Source of the DNA: Winogradskya consettensis
GTDB lineage: Bacteria; Actinomycetota; Actinomycetes; Mycobacteriales; Micromonosporaceae
Length of the DNA stretch: 64,000 nucleotides
NCBI RefSeq assembly: GCF_018332715.1
Contig: NZ_BOQP01000004.1
Coordinates: 186,001-250,000, forward strand
Reading direction: 5' to 3'
Shown: piece after piece, positions 61,782 to 64,000 of the stretch
Numbering within the stretch: position 1 is the stretch's first letter
Layout: each line of letters starts with the position of its first letter
Notes under the pieces: model-generated
What the model saw: the letters and a program-made list of their open reading frames with translations, nothing else
What the model was told of the DNA's origin: nothing
The model's database searches: none
Program-made: the position numbers and the translations under genes

Positions 61782-62605
61782 CGACCACGACCCCCACGAT
61801 GCCCGGACCGGCCGCGCTCAGGCCTGTCCGGGCGACCGGGCGCCGGCGGCAGCCGGTGCTCGGCCTGCTCGGCTGTCTGATCGCCGTCGCCGTCGTCGAG
61901 GCCCTCCCCCGGCTCGGCGTGGTCGACAGCCGGTTCCTGCCACCGTTCAGCACGATGGCCCGCTCACTGGGTGAACAGCTCACCGAGGGCGAGTTCTGGA
62001 CCGGGCTCGGGCAGACCCTCGTCGGCTGGGCGTCCGGGCTGGCCATCGCGATGGTCGCGGGCATCGTCGTCGGTGTGGTGATCGGGAGCATCCCGCTGCT
62101 GCGCGCGGTCACCGCGTCCACCATCGAGTTCCTGCGCCCCATCCCCTCGGTCGCGCTCATCCCGCTGGTGGTGCTCATCTACGGCAGCCGCCCGCAGTCG
62201 GCGCTGATCCTGGTCGTCTACGCCGCGTTCTGGCAGGTGCTGGTCCAGGTGCTGTACGGCGTAGCCGACGTGGACCCGGTGGTGCGGGACACCGCCCGGT
62301 CGTACCGGTTCTCGCGGTGGGCGATCATCCGGTCCGTGGTGTGGCCGACCGCGATGCCGTACGTCGTCACCGGTTTCCGGCTGGCCGCGTCGGTGGCGCT
62401 GATCCTCGAGATCACCGCCGAGCTGATCATCGGCGTCCCGGGGCTCGGCAAGTCGATCGGCGTCGCACAGAGCTCGGGTGCGGTGCCGGAGACGTACGCA
62501 CTGGTGCTGGTCGTCGGGCTGCTCGGCGTACTGATCAATGTCTGCACCCGGGCGGTCGAACGACGCGTCCTGCGCTGGCACACCTCGGTCCGGGGGGAAG
62601 CATGA
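61778..62605 (+). CDS. ABC importer permease, SsuC/TauC-like (first copy)
   Basis: The GTG at 61778 overlaps the binding-protein stop as GTGA; 275 residues, about six helices. The conserved EAA-type loop (DTARSYRFSRWAIIRSVVWP) lies near 175. An ATG at 61799 is an alternative start. It forms the channel with the next permease; having two distinct permeases is less common than the usual homodimer in this family. Confidence 0.88.
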   Translation: MTTTTPTMPGPAALRPVRATGRRRQPVLGLLGCLIAVAVVEALPRLGVVDSRFLPPFSTMARSLGEQLTEGEFWTGLGQTLVGWASGLAIAMVAGIVVGVVIGSIPLLRAVTASTIEFLRPIPSVALIPLVVLIYGSRPQSALILVVYAAFWQVLVQVLYGVADVDPVVRDTARSYRFSRWAIIRSVVWPTAMPYVVTGFRLAASVALILEITAELIIGVPGLGKSIGVAQSSGAVPETYALVLVVGLLGVLINVCTRAVERRVLRWHTSVRGEA

Positions 62606-63387
62606 AGATCTCCGAACTCCCGCGGCGGGTCCTGATCGCGCTCGGTCTGCCCGTCGTCCTGATCGCCCTCTGGTGGTTCGCGTCAGCCGGCAGCACCAGC
62701 TTCTTCTGGCCACCGCTGTCCACCATCGTCGAGGCCTTCCCTGAGACCTGGACCGCCGACCCCTGGCTGCACGACGTGCTCCCGAGCGTGGCCCGGTTGC
62801 TCGGCGGCTACCTGATCGCCCTGCTCGTCGGGGTGGCCGCCGGCACCGCGATCGGCCGCTCGCGTACGTTGCGGGCGCTCTGCGAACCGGTACTGGAGTT
62901 CTTCCGGGCCGTCCCGCCGCCGGTGCTGGTCCCCGTGATCGCGCTGTTCGCCGGCTACACGGGCTCGACCAGCAAGGTCCTCACGATCGCGCTGGGCTGC
63001 CTCTGGCCGATCCTGCTGAACACGGTCGAAGGGGTGCGCTCCCTCGACGAGGTGCTGCTCGACACGGCCCGTTCGTACCGGCTCGGCCGGGTCGCGACGC
63101 TGTGGCACGTCGTGCTGCGCGGCTCGAGCCCCCGGATCGCCGCCGGCGCCCGGCAGTCGCTGTCGATCGGCGTGATCCTCATGGTGATCAGCGAGCTGTT
63201 CGGCGCGAACCGCGGCCTCGGCGCCTCGATCGTGCAGTTCCAGCGCAGCTTCGCGATCCCCCAGATGTGGACCGGCATCATCCTGCTCGGCCTGCTCGGC
63301 GTGGTCCTGTCCGCGCTGTTCCGGCTGGTCGAGAACCGGTCACTGGCCTGGTACCGCGGACAGCGCGACGCCGAACGAGAAAGGTGA
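62602..63387 (+). CDS. ABC importer permease, SsuC/TauC-like (second copy)
   Basis: The ATG at 62602 overlaps the previous stop as ATGA; 261 residues. It has the same fold and EAA loop (DTARSYRLGRVATLWHVVLR) as its neighbour but is clearly diverged. It probably forms a heterodimeric channel with it. The ATPase gene starts eight bases downstream. Confidence 0.88.
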   Translation: MKISELPRRVLIALGLPVVLIALWWFASAGSTSFFWPPLSTIVEAFPETWTADPWLHDVLPSVARLLGGYLIALLVGVAAGTAIGRSRTLRALCEPVLEFFRAVPPPVLVPVIALFAGYTGSTSKVLTIALGCLWPILLNTVEGVRSLDEVLLDTARSYRLGRVATLWHVVLRGSSPRIAAGARQSLSIGVILMVISELFGANRGLGASIVQFQRSFAIPQMWTGIILLGLLGVVLSALFRLVENRSLAWYRGQRDAERER

Positions 63388-63394
63388 GCACCCC

Positions 63395-64000
63395 ATGAGC
63401 GACACCATCGCCCTCGACGTGGCCGGGCTGGCCAAGACGTACCGCAGCCCCGGCCGCGACGTCGAAGCGGTCCGTGACCTGACGTTCCAGATCCGGCGCG
63501 GTGAGCTGGTCTGCATCGTCGGCCCGTCCGGCGCCGGCAAGACCACCCTGCTGCGCTGCATCGCCGGCCTGCTCGACCTCTCCGGCGGGCAGATCCGGCT
63601 GGACGGCACCGCGGTCACCGAACCCCCGGCCGGCATGGCGGTGGTCTTCCAGGAGTACGGCCGCAGCCTCTTCCCCTGGCTGACCGTCCGCGGCAACGTC
63701 GAACTGCCGCTCAAGGAGAAGGGCCTCGCCAAGGCGGCCCGCGCGGCCAAGGTCGCCGAGGCCCTGGACGCCGTCGGGCTGCCCGACAGCGCCGACGCCC
63801 ACCCGTGGCAACTCTCCGGCGGCATGCAGCAGCGGGTCGCGATCGCCCGGGCCATCGCGTACGAGCCGAGCGTCCTGCTCATGGACGAACCGTTCGCCGC
63901 CGTCGACGCCCAGACCCGCGCCGACCTCGAGGACCTGGTCCGCACGCTCTGGAAACGACTCGGCGTCACGGTCCTGTTCGTCACCCACGACATCGACGAG
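63395..64000 (+). CDS. ABC importer ATPase, SsuB/TauB-like (3' end off window)
   Basis: The ATG at 63395 opens 202 codons to the window edge. Walker A GPSGAGKTT lies near 44, Q-loop VVFQEYG near 88, signature LSGGMQQRV near 143, Walker B LLMDEPFAAVD near 163 and the H-loop VTHD near the edge. It powers import for the binding protein and permeases upstream. Confidence 0.93.
   Translation, partial: MSDTIALDVAGLAKTYRSPGRDVEAVRDLTFQIRRGELVCIVGPSGAGKTTLLRCIAGLLDLSGGQIRLDGTAVTEPPAGMAVVFQEYGRSLFPWLTVRGNVELPLKEKGLAKAARAAKVAEALDAVGLPDSADAHPWQLSGGMQQRVAIARAIAYEPSVLLMDEPFAAVDAQTRADLEDLVRTLWKRLGVTVLFVTHDIDE

Noticed and set aside
1..64000. tRNA, rRNA, insertion sequences, attachment sites
   Set aside because: I looked for cloverleaf-like tracts, transposase-like proteins and terminal repeats and saw none that I could support by reading.

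Overview
The window is very GC-rich with almost gapless, heavily overlapping operons (ATGA and GTGA junctions), many GTG starts, SARP/AfsR-type regulators, an SCO6745-type protein and HisKA_3/NarL two-component pairs. This points to a filamentous actinomycete, most likely of the Actinoplanes/Micromonosporaceae kind. The genus is inferred from gene style, not from a marker gene. I see no rRNA, tRNA, CRISPR array, insertion sequence or replication origin.

Layout. 1-3.5 kb: left-edge MctP-type monocarboxylate symporter with its DUF3311 partner, an orphan LuxR regulator, and a lipase-like hydrolase behind a 20-codon leader. 3.5-14.3 kb: three large SARP-NTPase regulators surrounding an ECF sigma operon whose membrane partner and upstream lipoprotein share one extracellular domain; a third copy of that domain lies at 17.6-18.2 kb. 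14.2-19.2 kb: two small membrane proteins, a berberine-bridge-type FAD oxidase, a PPOX flavoprotein and an NmrA-type reductase. 19.3-25.8 kb: one operon joining an SCO6745 protein, a cytochrome P450 and a complete BMP-family (nucleoside-like) ABC importer. 25.9-35.7 kb: a secreted 2861-residue RHS polymorphic toxin with Hint domain and variable tip, followed by a probable immunity gene and two more small accessory genes; an XRE-SARP-NTPase regulator sits upstream.

38.5-49.5 kb: a decayed glycosyltransferase, an ABC exporter fused in one operon with a two-component pair, a TetR/MFS divergent pair, a Fic protein with unrecognised neighbours, and a flavin monooxygenase. 49.5-51.2 kb is a gene graveyard: five truncated fragments (LLM oxidoreductase, cysteine synthase, response regulator, histidine kinase, beta-propeller) around one small membrane gene. 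A flavohemoglobin with a clean upstream palindrome follows.

53.2-64.0 kb appears to handle plant polyphenols. It holds two tannase-type esterases of different families, a two-component pair, a type I extradiol dioxygenase, a GalD-like 4-oxalomesaconate tautomerase, and a divergent SsuA/TauA-type ABC importer that runs off the right edge. Two TTGT-N2-ACAA-like operators about five helical turns apart lie between the importer and the catabolic operon. My reading is import or extracellular hydrolysis of galloyl or hydroxycinnamoyl esters, meta ring cleavage, and tautomerisation of the product. The substrate is inferred from gene content only.
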